From assembly GCA_948474755.1 (NCBI GenBank), contig CAOLHI010000647.1, positions 248,001-312,000 on the forward strand: DNA of 64,000 bases, read 5' to 3'. This DNA is from Ctenosaura bakeri. Lineage: Eukaryota; Chordata; Lepidosauria; Squamata; Iguanidae. A program made the position numbers and the translations under genes. The first letter of the stretch is position 1. Each line of letters starts with the position of its first letter. Positions 1 to 11,507 of this stretch are shown here, piece after piece. The notes under the pieces are model-generated. The model saw only the letters and a list, made by a program, of their open reading frames with translations. It was not told the DNA's origin and searched no databases.

Positions 1-808
1 TGGCACTGCATACCAAAACACATGTTAGATCTTGACCACATTGAATATATACTTCTACACCTTCAAGAACATGTCCTAAAGCTCACAACTATTTTGTGGC
101 ACATGGGAACTGCAAATATGCATCAAGAGACTGTTCCATTGCTGATGAGTGTGGCTGGAGACAGGGCAGTACTCATTAAACAAGAGCTATAGAAGTGACT
201 CAGATACAAGACCAAATAATGTAAATGGGTCAGACTAGTGTGTGTAGCTCTCACAGTCTTTCCTACCCATACCTGTTCTTCTGTTTTGATGGATGTAGAG
301 ATGGAAATCATGTGCCCCTCTGCACACTGTTGGACTTCAGTTCCTCTCATTCCTACCCACCATAGCCAAAAAGGGGAGGTGAGTAGGGTCACATGGTCCC
401 AACTTCAAATATAATCCATCATGGGCTATTTCTTCAAAATCAGAGTTTGGAAGGTTATTTTTTAAATGGGTCATCCCCTATTACTCATTACAGTGTCTAA
501 GAAGTAATCTGTTGCCATTACTGGCTATGATACTGAAAATGTGATTGCACTGCTTAGCTTGTTTCTTTCCTTGCTATTTTCCATTAATTTCCATACCTTT
601 TTGGAAGAGGACTTAGAAAAAATCTTGTCAAGGTGTCTTCAAAATGTCTGTTAAAAAGTCAGGCTTCCAGAGTAATTAAAGACTGGTACATGTTACAGTG
701 CAACACTATGGCAATAGAAGTACATTCACTCTCATTCATTATGTTGCATTTGAAATGTAACTTTGTCGTACCACTATTGTCTCCTGTGGTTTGGATGTGT
801 TTGCGCAC
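1..808. other. Intronic sequence, nothing recognised
   Basis: AT-rich unique-looking sequence. The short frames have no recognisable motif. Confidence 0.5.
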
Positions 809-915
809 ATACCTTCAACTCTCCTGTTGATTTATGACGACCTTATGAATTTTGTAGTTTTCTTAGGCAAGGAATATTCAAAGGTAGTTTTGTCAGTCCC
901 TTCCTCTGAAATATA
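809..915 (-). mobile_element. 5S rRNA-derived SINE, distal part (split by a MITE)
   Basis: The antisense tail of a SINE: ACCTTCAACTCTCCTG, GATTTATGACGACC, and TTTTCTTAGGCAAGGAATA. The sequence stops at 915 and resumes at 1096, where the 5S-like head is found. The same tail occurs in sense at 47575-47695. Confidence 0.75.
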
Positions 916-1095
916 GGCCATTTCTGCACTAGCCTGTTACAGCACTATGATTCCACTTTCAACATGCTATGAAATCCTGGAGTTTGCAGTTTCAAGAGGG
1001 GCGGGCTGGCCCCTCCTGGACCTGCAAACCCCAGGATTCTATAGGATGTTGAAAGTGGAATCATAGCACTGCAAAAGGCTAGTGCGGAAATGGCC
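916..1095. mobile_element. Palindromic MITE with long terminal inverted repeats
   Basis: The left arm GGCCATTTCTGCACTAGCC... (916 to about 990) and the right arm ending ...GGCTAGTGCGGAAATGGCC (to 1095) are inverted copies of about 75 bp with a short GC-rich centre. The flanking ATA (913-915 and 1096-1098) is duplicated. It sits inside a 5S-type SINE. No coding capacity, so it was moved by an unidentified transposase. Confidence 0.85.
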
Positions 1096-1178
1096 ATAGC
1101 CTACAGCACCTGAAGTTCTTTGGTGGTTTCCCATTCTAATACTAACCAGGGCTCACTCTGCTTAGCTTCCATCCTCCA
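1096..1178 (-). mobile_element. 5S rRNA-derived SINE, head part
   Basis: Contains GGTTTCCCATTCTAATACTAACCAGG and then TCTGCTTAGCTTCC, which reads as the reverse complement of the 3' half of vertebrate 5S rRNA (the internal promoter side). It continues the element interrupted at 915. A SINE remnant, not a functional 5S gene. Confidence 0.75.
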
Positions 1179-2020
1179 GTAAGTTCATTAGCTCCGTGCT
1201 CTGGTTCAGCTTAGTGAGCTATAGTTAGTTGCAAATCAGAAATGTGCAAACAAGCAACCATGGCACTCAGGCGTGTAATGCAAAACCATGGTTTGGCTGT
1301 TAGACGTGAACTGCCTGTGAGACTGCATCTTTCTTATGAAGATCTTGTAACTATGCACATTCATTCTTTCTCTACTTAAAGGCTAAATATTTTCAAATTC
1401 TACTGATTTGTTTGGTGGAGAGTTGAGCCTGTATTTGACCTTCTCATGTTGAAATTAGTAGGGCTTGGCACTGTTGTGACATTGGCTGAATTACATCCAT
1501 GGTGTTGCTTTAGTTTAATTTTCACTCTTAAAAAAATAATCATATTAGGGGAAGTTTGGTGGGATGACAAGGCACCAAGTGATGAGCTGTAATTATGTGA
1601 CAATCGTTCTTTGGAGGGGGCCTCTGAGTTCATACATTCAGAATGATTGGCTGATAGATACATGGTTTAGCTTTGTTCTCACTAAAAGTCCAGTTAAAGT
1701 CCCATTTGTTCATCTATATTGGGATGCAAAAACAGTTTGGCTAGTTGAAGAATTCTTCTGCCTCCTTGGGAAAAGGGGGGGGAATGTTGGCATCTCTCAT
1801 TCTTTCAGAACAGTCATTTGACTATGACTTGCAGACTGGATATATCCCATGATCAAATTTGACTTTTATAAAATATGGTTGGGGACAAAGTCCCTTCAGA
1901 GAGCTGATTTTGTTGTTGTTCTTACTTGCTGCTGAGAAAGTCATGCTTGTAGAACTGAATCTCTTTTTTGCAAGGCTAGCCTCATTCATGTTGATTTCCT
2001 TTGAGGAATATTATGTATTT

Positions 2021-2037
2021 TGTGTGTGTGTGTGTGT
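2021..2037. repeat. (TG)n microsatellite
   Basis: Uninterrupted TG run. Confidence 0.95.
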
Positions 2038-2349
2038 TGGCTCTTTTCATGAGATTCTTGCAAAAGACCATTTTTAAAAGAAAAATCACTACTTCCTTTG
2101 TCCTTGCTTTCACCTAATTCTATTTTCCATGATCCTGTAGCTGTCACAGTTCACTTTCCCACCCTAGAAGGTCTAATCTGCATATTATGTAGATCACATA
2201 TTGTGTCGGAAGAGAATTCAGGAACATACTGTCCTGCTGATTTCCTGCTCTCAGGTAACTCTGAAATAGAGTGGCCAAATCTTGAACCAGTGGTCCTTGT
2301 ATAGAAGAGGGAAGTTTGGGAGATGCTAACAACAATATCTTCTCAGATT

Positions 2350-2535
2350 CCAGTGGCGGAGCTTGGAGTGTGTGGAGAGGGGGCAGGAGAGGGCGGGGCT
2401 ATAGTGCATGGGGGCGTGGCCAAGGCATATTGGAGGTATGGCCGTGGCATGCAGGGGTGTGGTTATGATCCAAGACGCCCCCATAACATTGCTGCCCGGG
2501 GTGAAGCGTCCCCCCATTCCTACACTACTGTCAGA
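2350..2535. mobile_element. Possible GC-rich MITE remnant
   Basis: A GC-rich patch in AT-rich surroundings, starting CAGTGGCGGAGCTTGG and ending CCTACACTACTGTC, whose ends are weakly inverted copies (about 8 of 12 bases). The interior has repeated GGGGCGTGG and ATGGCCGTGG motifs. It resembles short hAT-like elements with CAGTGGCG ends, but decay leaves this uncertain. Confidence 0.4.
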
Positions 2536-2542
2536 TTCTCAT

Positions 2543-2612
2543 CTTCCTTGCAAAGACTACTGCATCTTACATAGCCTCAGTTTCATTATTTTACCTGTGG
2601 GATTTTCTTTTC
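2543..2612 (+). repeat. Short duplicated sequence, copy A (empty MITE site)
   Basis: ACTGCATCTTACATAG and TTTCATTATTTTACCTGTGG here recur at 2911-2940 plus 3096-3136, where the MITE at 2941-3095 interrupts them. The repeat is otherwise of unknown kind. Confidence 0.8.
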
Positions 2613-2940
2613 CTATAGTCCTCTCTGGATGTAATTTCATTTTGTTAGTCTTGGCAAAAAAGAGTCCTGTGAACAGTGGGATTTATTCTCAGTTAAGAGG
2701 TTTCAAACTTGCCCATAATCTGTACATTGTGCTTTATTGTATCTACACTGTACTTTTATGGCTGTGGTTTGGGAACATTGTAGGACTGGGTGCAATGAAG
2801 GTTGGGATTGGAGAAGAGGCAGAAGGAGTATGGCACAGGATTATCATGGGGAGAACAAGTTCTGCACTTGAGAGAGGAAGGTTGAAAGTGTCGGGTTGGC
2901 AACTATAAGCTTACCTTAGGAGTCTGCTGCATCCTACATA

Positions 2941-3095
2941 GGCCATTTCCGCACTACACCCGTATAGCACGATTATTCCAGTTTCAACATCCTATGGAAT
3001 CCTAGGATTTACAGTTTAGGGAGGGGCCAGCCGGGATTCCATAGCATGTTGAAACTGGAATAATCGTGCTATACGGGTGTAGTGCAGGAATGGTC
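2941..3095. mobile_element. Palindromic MITE, second copy of the same family
   Basis: A 155-bp near-perfect palindrome. Arms of about 63 bp start GGCCATTTCCGCACTACACC and end GGTGTAGTGCAGGAATGGTC. It is flanked by ATA on both sides (2938-2940, 3096-3098). The interior CAACATCCTATGGAATCC motif is shared with the copy at 916-1095. Confidence 0.87.
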
Positions 3096-3136
3096 ATAGT
3101 CTCAGTTTCATTATTTTACCTGTGGGATTTTCTTTT
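3096..3136 (+). repeat. Short duplicated sequence, copy B (right part)
   Basis: Continues copy B after the MITE: TCTCAGTTTCATTATTTTAC then CTGTGGGATTTTCTTTT, almost identical to 2578-2611. The left part of copy B is at 2911-2940. Confidence 0.8.
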
Positions 3137-3566
3137 ATTACATTTTACTACAAATGTGAAGAGGTTAGAAATGTTACTTTTTAAACAGGCAGCATGGCCT
3201 GTGGGCAAATTGGGGAGCTGTTGTCAAAAAAAAAAAAAAAGAATTTTTCTAAGCTCCACTTAAATTGAAATCTCAGGAGACAATTAGGGAAAAATTGTTT
3301 TGTGGCATCTCTGTTTCTTCAAGACCCAAAGACTTGGATTTTATTTTTAAATAAAAGTTGGGAATTCTGGCCGTCAAATGATGAAATTGATATGGCTGGT
3401 ACCCATATAAATCCCAGCCAGTTGGACAATATGGCAACCCCACGTGATAATTGCGCATCAGTATAACATTTTAAGGGCTCTGATTGAGCCAGGATTGAAC
3501 ATGGGAACCTGTTGTTAAAGCCCTGTCTGGAATACATGAATGCCTCCTGGGTATATGTAGAGTGAC

Positions 3567-3592
3567 TGATTGATTGATTGATTGATTGATTG
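3567..3592. repeat. (TGAT)n microsatellite
   Basis: About six perfect units. Confidence 0.95.
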
Positions 3593-3772
3593 AGAGGATA
3601 ATCTTAAACAGCTGGCCTTTGGGAATCAGGATTTCTAGTCCATGGATGCATATCCTAAGCAGGATTCAACCTTGTCACATCTTCTTTTGGAAATTAAACT
3701 TTTTTCTTAATTCTTGGATTTCAAAATGAGGAACCTATGCTGTTTAAATAAGGAATAATAAGAGACAAAGCT

Positions 3773-3797
3773 TAAACAAACAAACAAACAAACAAAC
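3773..3797. repeat. (AAAC)n microsatellite
   Basis: About six units, perfect. Confidence 0.93.
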
Positions 3798-6700
3798 GTA
3801 TTAGAGTAGATATATTCCTGGCGAAAAGGTTGAATTTGAGAATGTTCCTGGCCTGCTGTGGTCAAGAGTATGTCCTCCTCAGTTCCACCATCCTCTCACA
3901 TTCTTTGATGTTTATGCCTCAGGAAGAGATCTGATTGGATATCAGCCTTATTCAGCCCAAATTCTGGAAATGTATCCTACCGAAGCAGAGGGACACTGCA
4001 TATCTTGGATAAAATGAAGCACTCTAGATCTTGAACCTCAGATCTTTTTTTTTTTTTTTTGGTCATCATTGCTCTGTGAAGACCAAGTTACATTTTTTAT
4101 AGCAACCATACCAGGTTCTTGTGTGAACCCAACTCTACAGCTTCCTTGAGAACCAAACTGTACATGATGAAAGAGACGCAAAGTGGTCTAAGGAAGCTTA
4201 ATGAAGTTTGGGGAGTAATTTGGGGTGTCTGAATGATAGAGGAAATATGCCTGCCTGCAGTTTGGCACTGATAGATATGCCATTCAAATGTTGCACTAGC
4301 TTTTAGCCTTACTCATCGTTGTGTACTCCTGGTGGGCTGTCCACATTTTTAAAAGTGGTTACATATATATTTGTACTCATAACTTATGTATGTTAGTCCT
4401 TCACTACAGAGAAGATAACCACAAAATTTTCTCTGAGACATTTTTAAAAATTGCAGAACTGTTCTAGGTCTGGGGAAGGTGAATGGGGTTAGCAGTGGTA
4501 TGGGTGCTGGGCGATAGGAAAGGACTTCTTACTGCTAGCATTTCCTTGAAACTGTTGGCACTTTTTTCATCTCCTGGGTTCACCCTATAATATTACAGTA
4601 TACATACATTTTTGTGGCAAAAAAGTTTTTGTTCAAACCACTTCTGTCACATTTTGGAATATTATGTCTGTCCTCACCCTTTTGAGTGTGTGTTAAAGGT
4701 GAGCAGATTCTAACAGCTGTGGATTATTTGTAAAACTTGTTTCCCTTGAGGGAGAGAATTAACCTCAAAACACATTGGGATAAAGGAGATGGTCTGCTTT
4801 TTTCTTGCATAGCTTGTGTTTTCTAGCTTGTAATATCCCCCTCCTGGGTAAGAAGGTTGTTATCCAGTTCAGACAGTTTTTAATTGTTGGCCCTTAGGTA
4901 GTTTCTGCAAGTATCAGATGTTTTACCAAGAAAGGAGAAAGGATTTCTCGGTTATAATGGTGCTGAGAATCTCTGCCAATAAAACGATTTAGTCTCTGGA
5001 CAGTGAAGTGCAGTATTTTGTTCAGCTAGTTTATTTTAATTTTTTTGTTTCCCACTTCATGACAGTATTTCAAATACTGATGGTGATTTACAGAACTTCA
5101 AAGCCATGAGACTTTAAAACAAAGCATGGTCAGTGTATTGTTTCTGGCCTTATCCAATTATACAATTGAATTTAGGCATGTAATAAAACTATAACTGAAA
5201 TATCCATCATTCAGAATTGGATTTCATGAAGAATCGGTTTCTGTCACCATGCTTGTCCCCATTTTAGTTCAGTCATGCTGACATATTTTGTCTTCATTTT
5301 AAACAATGGGAGCAAAAAATAATACATGTGCCTAAAATGGGTGGCCAGGTTTGATGGCAGACAGAATATGATGTTAACGGAGGCCAAAATCCAGCCAAGG
5401 TTTTGCACATTTAGGTTCCATTTGATTTCAGCAAAAGGAGCAGCAGCTCAAATACTCAACTGAGGAAATCAGCGGAATGTAAGAATACTGAAATCTGACT
5501 GGAAACGTGTATAGAATACCTGGTTTTACCTGAAAATGAAGATTCCCCCGAACATTAGTGTGATCCCCCAAACATGTATGTGATCAGATCTATTTTTGAG
5601 ATTATATTGATAGTCTTTTAAAGTACAAAAATAAAATTTCCAGTTGTTGAAAAGAAAACCCTCCTACTGTTCATGAAGCATGGTGACCCAACACAGGAAG
5701 TGGAGATCTCTGCCCCTCCATCTTCATTTCTGTCACTCTCCCCACATGGGGAACAGCAAGTCTAAGCAGGAAAGCCTCTGATACATTTGGAAAGTCTCTG
5801 TGCTTGTGAGGAGAGCAACAGAACTTAGAAAGGGATGGGATGAGACTCGTGTGGCACCCTCTCAGCTTGTTAAATCAGCATGTTTTATTCGGACCTGAAA
5901 GGTACTAATATATTCTTCAGATCTGATTTATTGGCCTCAGTTCAGTTCTATTCATGAAGACCTAATCATGTGTAACAACTGATGGCCCCAGATGTGACTT
6001 TGCCTTCACATGAACATCAAAAGATGCAGCCAGTTTAATTGGGACTTAAGAGTACTGCAACACAAATTTTAGCCACAATTGGATGGACATGAACTCTGCA
6101 TGCAGAAGGTGTGCATGGATAAATCTTCTCTTAAGTAATTTATTCAAATATCCATTAAAGCTCTGATTTATTGATTAGGCATTAGTCTTGATTATTACAT
6201 ATTCATTGCTTTTCTGGACTATCACCTAATCAGGGACTCAAGATGCATTAGGACAACTGATCGGAAACATTGCATACATTACATTTCCACCCTTAAACTT
6301 TGTCTGATCATAAATTGGACTGTTGCCCTCATGTACAATAGAGATATGCGAAAAATTTGTTCAGTTCTCATTTTGGCTGAACTTGCCAAATTTGTATATT
6401 CAAAATGTAAATATGGACTTTAACATAGTCTGTTGCTGAAATCCATACATTTCTGAAATTTGGGCACTTGTGCATCAAATGTGTGGGTAAATGTGCACAT
6501 TTCTAAAACAATGCACACATGCAAAAATAATTTTTGCCAGAGATGCTATGTTCACCAAACCCCTACCAAAAAAAGCAAACAACAAAACCAAAACACTACT
6601 CTTTGTTTATTGGGAAACAGTTTGGAGAAAAACATATATTTTAAAAAGTGTACAAAAATATGTTTTTTTTAAAAAATAGGACTAAATCCACATTTGCACA

Positions 6701-7099
6701 TCCGCTAAAAAGGATTCACAATCCAATTCACAATCAGGACAAGATGGACTCACCACTGGGAATGAAAGAAGCTGAACAAAACTGAGCTTGAAAGAATCAC
6801 CCATCCCTAATACACAATCAGTGTATTGTCTACATTTACTGTACTGAAATGATTACCATTTTATTTTAATTTTATTGTTATCTGTTGCAGATGGGAATTA
6901 GTTAAAGCTTTCAGATTTTGAAATGAGAAGCAAAATATAAATCAGCCCGCGCCCCCCACAATACATTTAGACTTCTGGCATTTCATAAACCTTGACCTTG
7001 TTTGGAAAAGGAATAGCTTCTTCTTTCTAGAACACAGCTATGAAACGTTCCTTTGTGTGTGTGCTGTGAGTGTGTGTATATTTTAATTTCATGAGCTAG

Positions 7100-7660
7100 C
7101 CAGCTTAATGTTTCACATAAGCATGATGAGGGAGTGATCTGCTAAAGATAGAAACACTGACGCCAGTTGGCTATTGTGATCTTCTTTAACATGTTGTTTG
7201 GATAATAGTTTACTCAGGATAAATTTTGAGCAGTCTTCAAGTGCTTTTTAAAATTTCTCTCTCTCTTGTTCTCTCCCTCCCTCTCTCTTTCTCCTCTCAC
7301 TTGGCCCAGATTAAAAGTGCAGCTTTAAGATATTTCTCCTAAAATAAATTTCAGGCATCCTCATTTATAGTCAGCATGCCCTGATTACTTGCAGACATAC
7401 TGGAAATTTACATGCGCTTTTCTCCATTATAAAACACTGATCTGTTCATATCATTAGTTCCCCCATGACTGGAGGTTGGCAGGAAGCCAAGGGCAGTCTA
7501 AATCTGTCGCTGTAAATTGTGAGTTGAAATAGCAGAAAGTGGGTTTGTAACTTTGAAAGTGTAAACAGTTTGGAAAATGAAGTAATTTTAGCCTATGATT
7601 GATTGCCTCACGATTCTACTTTAAATTAGCCCAGGGGCTTCGATGAAAATATACGCTTAT
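7100..7660. promoter_or_regulatory. Candidate conserved noncoding block
   Basis: Compositionally balanced sequence without recognisable repeats, containing motif-like pieces such as GATTGATTG, CATTATAAAAC and TGACGCCAGTTGGC. ARID5B introns carry developmental enhancers in other vertebrates (established knowledge). That this block is one is a guess from texture only; no alignment was possible. Confidence 0.2.
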
Positions 7661-8049
7661 TATACATTTTTTTTCTTACTTTCAATTTTATTTTCTTGGA
7701 GAATAATAGATTCGTTCGGTAGACTGCTGAACAATGTACGCTTCTCCTAGTGTGACCTTTTGGGAAAAGAATAGTTTTATTGTATGTCCATTACTTTGCT
7801 TGAAACAACATTTTGCAGTTATTAAAATGACTTGTTCTGTATATAAATAAAAAAGATGAGAATGCAAAGCAGCTGTACTGTATTGTACCAGATTTGTACA
7901 TAAACATTATACTTTGAGATAGGCAAATTCAGCAGACATGATACCAGAACTTGGAAAAGTTACTTCTTTATAGGCATTTCACTCCCAGCTCCTGCCATTT
8001 TCTCCAGTTCTTTCCAAAGTCTCATCTAAAATTGCCTTTCTGAAGTCTC

Positions 8050-8256
8050 TTACATGCTACACAATTATAGCAGTTTGGTACCATTTAAACCGCCATGGCT
8101 GAATCCTGTTGATTCTGGGGTTTGTACTTTTGTGAAGTACTTAAAATTCTGTGCCAGAGGGCTCTAGTGCCTCACAAAACTAAACATCACAGGATTTTGT
8201 AGGATGCAGCCATGGCAATTAAAGTGATATCAAAGTGCTATAATGGTGTAGTGTGA
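8050..8256. mobile_element. MITE with long inverted repeats
   Basis: The left arm CTACACAATTATAGCAGTTTG ... CCGCCATGGCTGAATCCTG mirrors the right arm CAGGATTTTGTAGGATGCAGC ... GCTATAATGGTGTAGTGTG. The arms are about 65 bp. The centre includes CCAGAGGGCTCTAGTGCCTC, shared with the element at 11309-11507. Confidence 0.8.
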
Positions 8257-10639
8257 AAAAGAACTGAGGTCTGACGATAAAGACATGGACAACAGTTTTA
8301 AAACATTTGCTCAGTTATTTTCCATGGTCAGATTCTGAGGGGAAATTGTTCTACCAGTTTTCAGCAGAACATGGCTGTGCATGGTGCTGATTGGCCAACC
8401 ATGAAACTTCCCAACTATTTCTCAGAGTAAAAATGATGTCCTTTCACAAACTCAGAAAGCAATCAACAGAATCAGTTCACACATATACTACACATTAATT
8501 TAAAATGTTTAGACAGCAGCCCTGCTGAAGCATGGGGTGAAAGGCAGGACTGAGGAGGCAGCATTAGGTTGCAAATCTATGATTTTCAGTTGCAAAGTTG
8601 GGAGAATGCCAAGCTTACATCACAGCTCAGGGCTCTGTTTTGAGTTTTTCTTCTACCTGGTGTCTATCTTGATGTTTGTCCAAAAGGCTTTCGATGAAAA
8701 CACTCAGGATTTGAACTTACACCAATTGACTCATGACCATCTGTTCTTTGGAAAGATTTTTGATTGCCTGTTTAGGGGCTGGGGAGGCTCTGATGAGAAG
8801 ACTTCTGATAAGTTTTCACATGCATAGGTTGGTGATCCACTAAGGCAAATGAATCTGAATTTAAACCTCACTAGATTCTTTTTAGAGGGAGGCAATTATT
8901 TAATGTTTCCACTTACATGCCCAAAACATCTGCATGCATTTACTGTTTCTGATCTTATGTGTTTGATGTATCTGTACATTGTGTACAAATCTTCATATCT
9001 CTGCACTATCCAAGGTGAAAAGTGAATTAAAAGACATATTGATGGTGCCAGAATTAATTGAGAAACTACTATTTAGAAGACTGTGGGTTCAGTCTGTGGT
9101 GTCCTCAGTTAAATGACCTTAGGTAGCAGCAGCGCTAAGGAAGACTGGTGTTCTTATCCTTGAAGAAACATGGCCAAAGAAGACAGCACTGGACTTGATA
9201 GCCTTAAGTAGATCATGGGTTTTGTTTTCAAGTCAAGTTATTTGGTTATATTTTCAGGTCAAGGTTTTGTTGTTGTTGTTTTTAGAGGATGAACTGCAAT
9301 TTTGTGCACATTGAGACCAGAAGTGCTAGAACGCTGTGTGACCTGAATGGACTATAGAAAGCTGTGACTCTTAGGCAAGCAGCAACCATACTTCTAGACT
9401 AAGAGTATTGCTTTAGTTGATTTTTTTTTTATGACTCCTACCCAGCATCACAGCCTGCCTCCCTATGCAGAGGCTACAGAGAATCGTTTTCTGTAGGCTT
9501 AATTTGGCTAAAGAGAAAGGGAGACAAGTCTTTGTACCTGACCGGAGAAGAGGTAGCTAAGAGGTTTCTTACTAATATATCAGGTTGCTCAACTGATATT
9601 GCTTCTCTTTGGCTTGGTCTTTACCATCTTAAATAAACAGTTGATTGCAACAGGCGATGTTAAGTCTCCTGGTACAGTTGAGTCCTATGCAGGAGCTGAG
9701 TTGGAATTTTCTCTACCATTTGAAAAAAATGAATTATAGAGAACTTTCATTGCAAAATGAATTCACAGCAAAACAAATGAACGTAATGAGTCTTTTCTGC
9801 TCCTTCAAAAATATCAAAATAGGAAATCACATCATCTGCCCTCCTTGGTTCTGTGAAGTTATGTAGAGAAATGTGTTTCCTTAAACTCTATAAAATGTAA
9901 CAAGGTCTTGGTTACATCTTTAAAACAAAAACAAACTCTTAGTTAGTTAGTTAGTTAGTTAGTTACAGTCTTTATGTCCTGTCCTTCATCCAAAAAGGTT
10001 CTTAGCACAGCAGTCACTGGGATTTTCCTATAGACCTTTCATGTGCTGCTTGGCTCATGGAGCAGTTCCCAGAATTCCACAGATTAGTCCAGAAAGATAA
10101 AACATATTACAGGAATAGCCGCCCTGTAATGATTTTCAGTGACAGTTAAAAGTATTTGGTGTTTACTGTATTTTGGTTTCTTCTGGGCTCTAAGTTCATC
10201 TGTTTGTATATACACAGAGACATCAAGAGTGCACATCTGTAGATATTATAGTTTATATGGTTATATGTTATGGATGTTTGCGGTTGGAATGCCGCAATGT
10301 GGTGCTAAAGCAACAGTTAGCAATATTGTCCCATTGTTGCTTTAAAAAAATGATTTCAGGACACAATGACCATCTTGATGACAGATGAGGCAGCAAATGG
10401 GTCTGTATATTGTAATAAGCTCCTCTCTTTGCTGATGAGCCATGTTTCCTGCATATACTTTGACTCCTCCCATTTCTTTAGAGGGCGTTGTCAGTGGATG
10501 CTTCACTCTTCGTTGTCAAATGACCATCACATTGATGTCCTAAAGTAGGTCCTTCTTTCCTCATAGGAACACATTATAGCCATTGGTTGTGCCATAACTT
10601 ATTTGTGCTGTAACTCAGGGCAGTGGATTGGAGCTTTCT
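8257..10639. other. Intronic sequence, nothing recognised
   Basis: Unique AT-rich sequence with a TTAG microsatellite. The 96-codon frame at 8537-8827 shows no motif and is taken as chance. Confidence 0.5.
9939..9965. repeat. (TTAG)n microsatellite
   Basis: About six and a half TTAG units preceded by an A-rich run. TTAGG or TTAGGG would be telomere-like; TTAG is not. Confidence 0.93.
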
Positions 10640-11268
10640 ACCAATGAACATGAGTCAGCAGTGTGACGTGGCAGTTTAAAAAGCCAATATGATTCTGGAC
10701 TGCTTCAATAGGAGTATAGCGTCTAGGTCAAGGGAAGTGATAGTACCATTCCAATCTGCTTCAGACCTCGCCTGGAATACTGTGCCCAGTTCTGGGCACC
10801 ACAGTTCAGGAAGGATATTGACAAACTGGAATGAGTCCAGAGGAGGGTAACCAAAATGGTAGGAGGCCTGGAAACCATGGTCTATGAGGAGTGGCTTAGG
10901 GATCTGGGTATGTTTAGCTTGGAAAAGAGAAGGTTAAGAGGCAGCATGACAGCTATGTTAAATATTTGAAGGGGTATCATATGGAGGATGGAGCAAGCCT
11001 GTTTTCTGCTGCTCCAGAGACTAGGACACAGAGTAGTGGCTTCAAACTTTAGGAAAAGAGATTCCATCTAAACATTAGAAAGAATTTTCTCATGGTGAGA
11101 GTAGTTCAACAGTGGAGTATGCTGCCTCAGGATATGGTGAAGCCTTCTTCTTCGGTGGTTTTTAAACAGAGTCTGGATCGCCATCTGTCAGGAATGTATA
11201 TTGCTACATGGCAAGGGGTTGGACTCAATGGCCCTTGTGGTCTCTTCCAATTCTATGATTCTATGAAC
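10640..11268 (+). mobile_element. CR1 LINE 3' fragment
   Basis: A 5'-truncated sense copy. It includes a segment reading like the CR1 C-terminus (LEYCAQFWAP-type codons near 10770), the GAGGAGTGGCTTAGGGA and AGAAGGTTAAGAGGCA signatures, and ends in the characteristic TTCTATGATTCTATGA repeat at 11250-11268. Frames are broken. Confidence 0.93.
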
Positions 11269-11308
11269 CCATTCCCGCACCAAATTACAAATCCAATAGA
11301 CCCTCTCA

Positions 11309-11507
11309 CTATAAACAGTTATACTACTGTGATTCTACTTTAACTGCCATGCCATGAAATCCTGGGATGTGCAGTTCTAGGAGGGATATTCACATTCTGA
11401 CCCAGAGACCTTTAGTGCCTCATCAAACTACAGACCTCAGGATTTCATAGGATGCAGCCATGACCATTAAAATGGAACCATAGTGCTATAATTATGTAGT
11501 GTGAAAG
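11309..11507. mobile_element. MITE with long inverted repeats
   Basis: Same family as 8050-8256. Left arm TTATACTACTGTGATTCTAC ... GAAATCCTGGG, right arm CAGGATTTCATAGGATGCAG ... CTATAATTATGTAGTGTG. A partial third arm copy (ACTGCTATCATTGTGTAGTG) follows at about 11530-11582. The element lies directly downstream of a CR1 tail. Confidence 0.8.

Larger units (their letters stand above)
3141..8049. other. Intronic sequence; microsatellites and a possible conserved block
   Basis: No gene seen. It contains a 15-base A run at 3226-3240 just before it, TGAT and AAAC microsatellites, an A-rich stretch at 6560-6680 and a CT-rich tract at 7253-7298. The part from about 7100 to 7660 looks free of repeats and is listed as a candidate regulatory block. 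Confidence 0.5.

Noticed and set aside
9939..9965. Interstitial telomere repeat
   Set aside because: The unit is TTAG, not TTAGGG.
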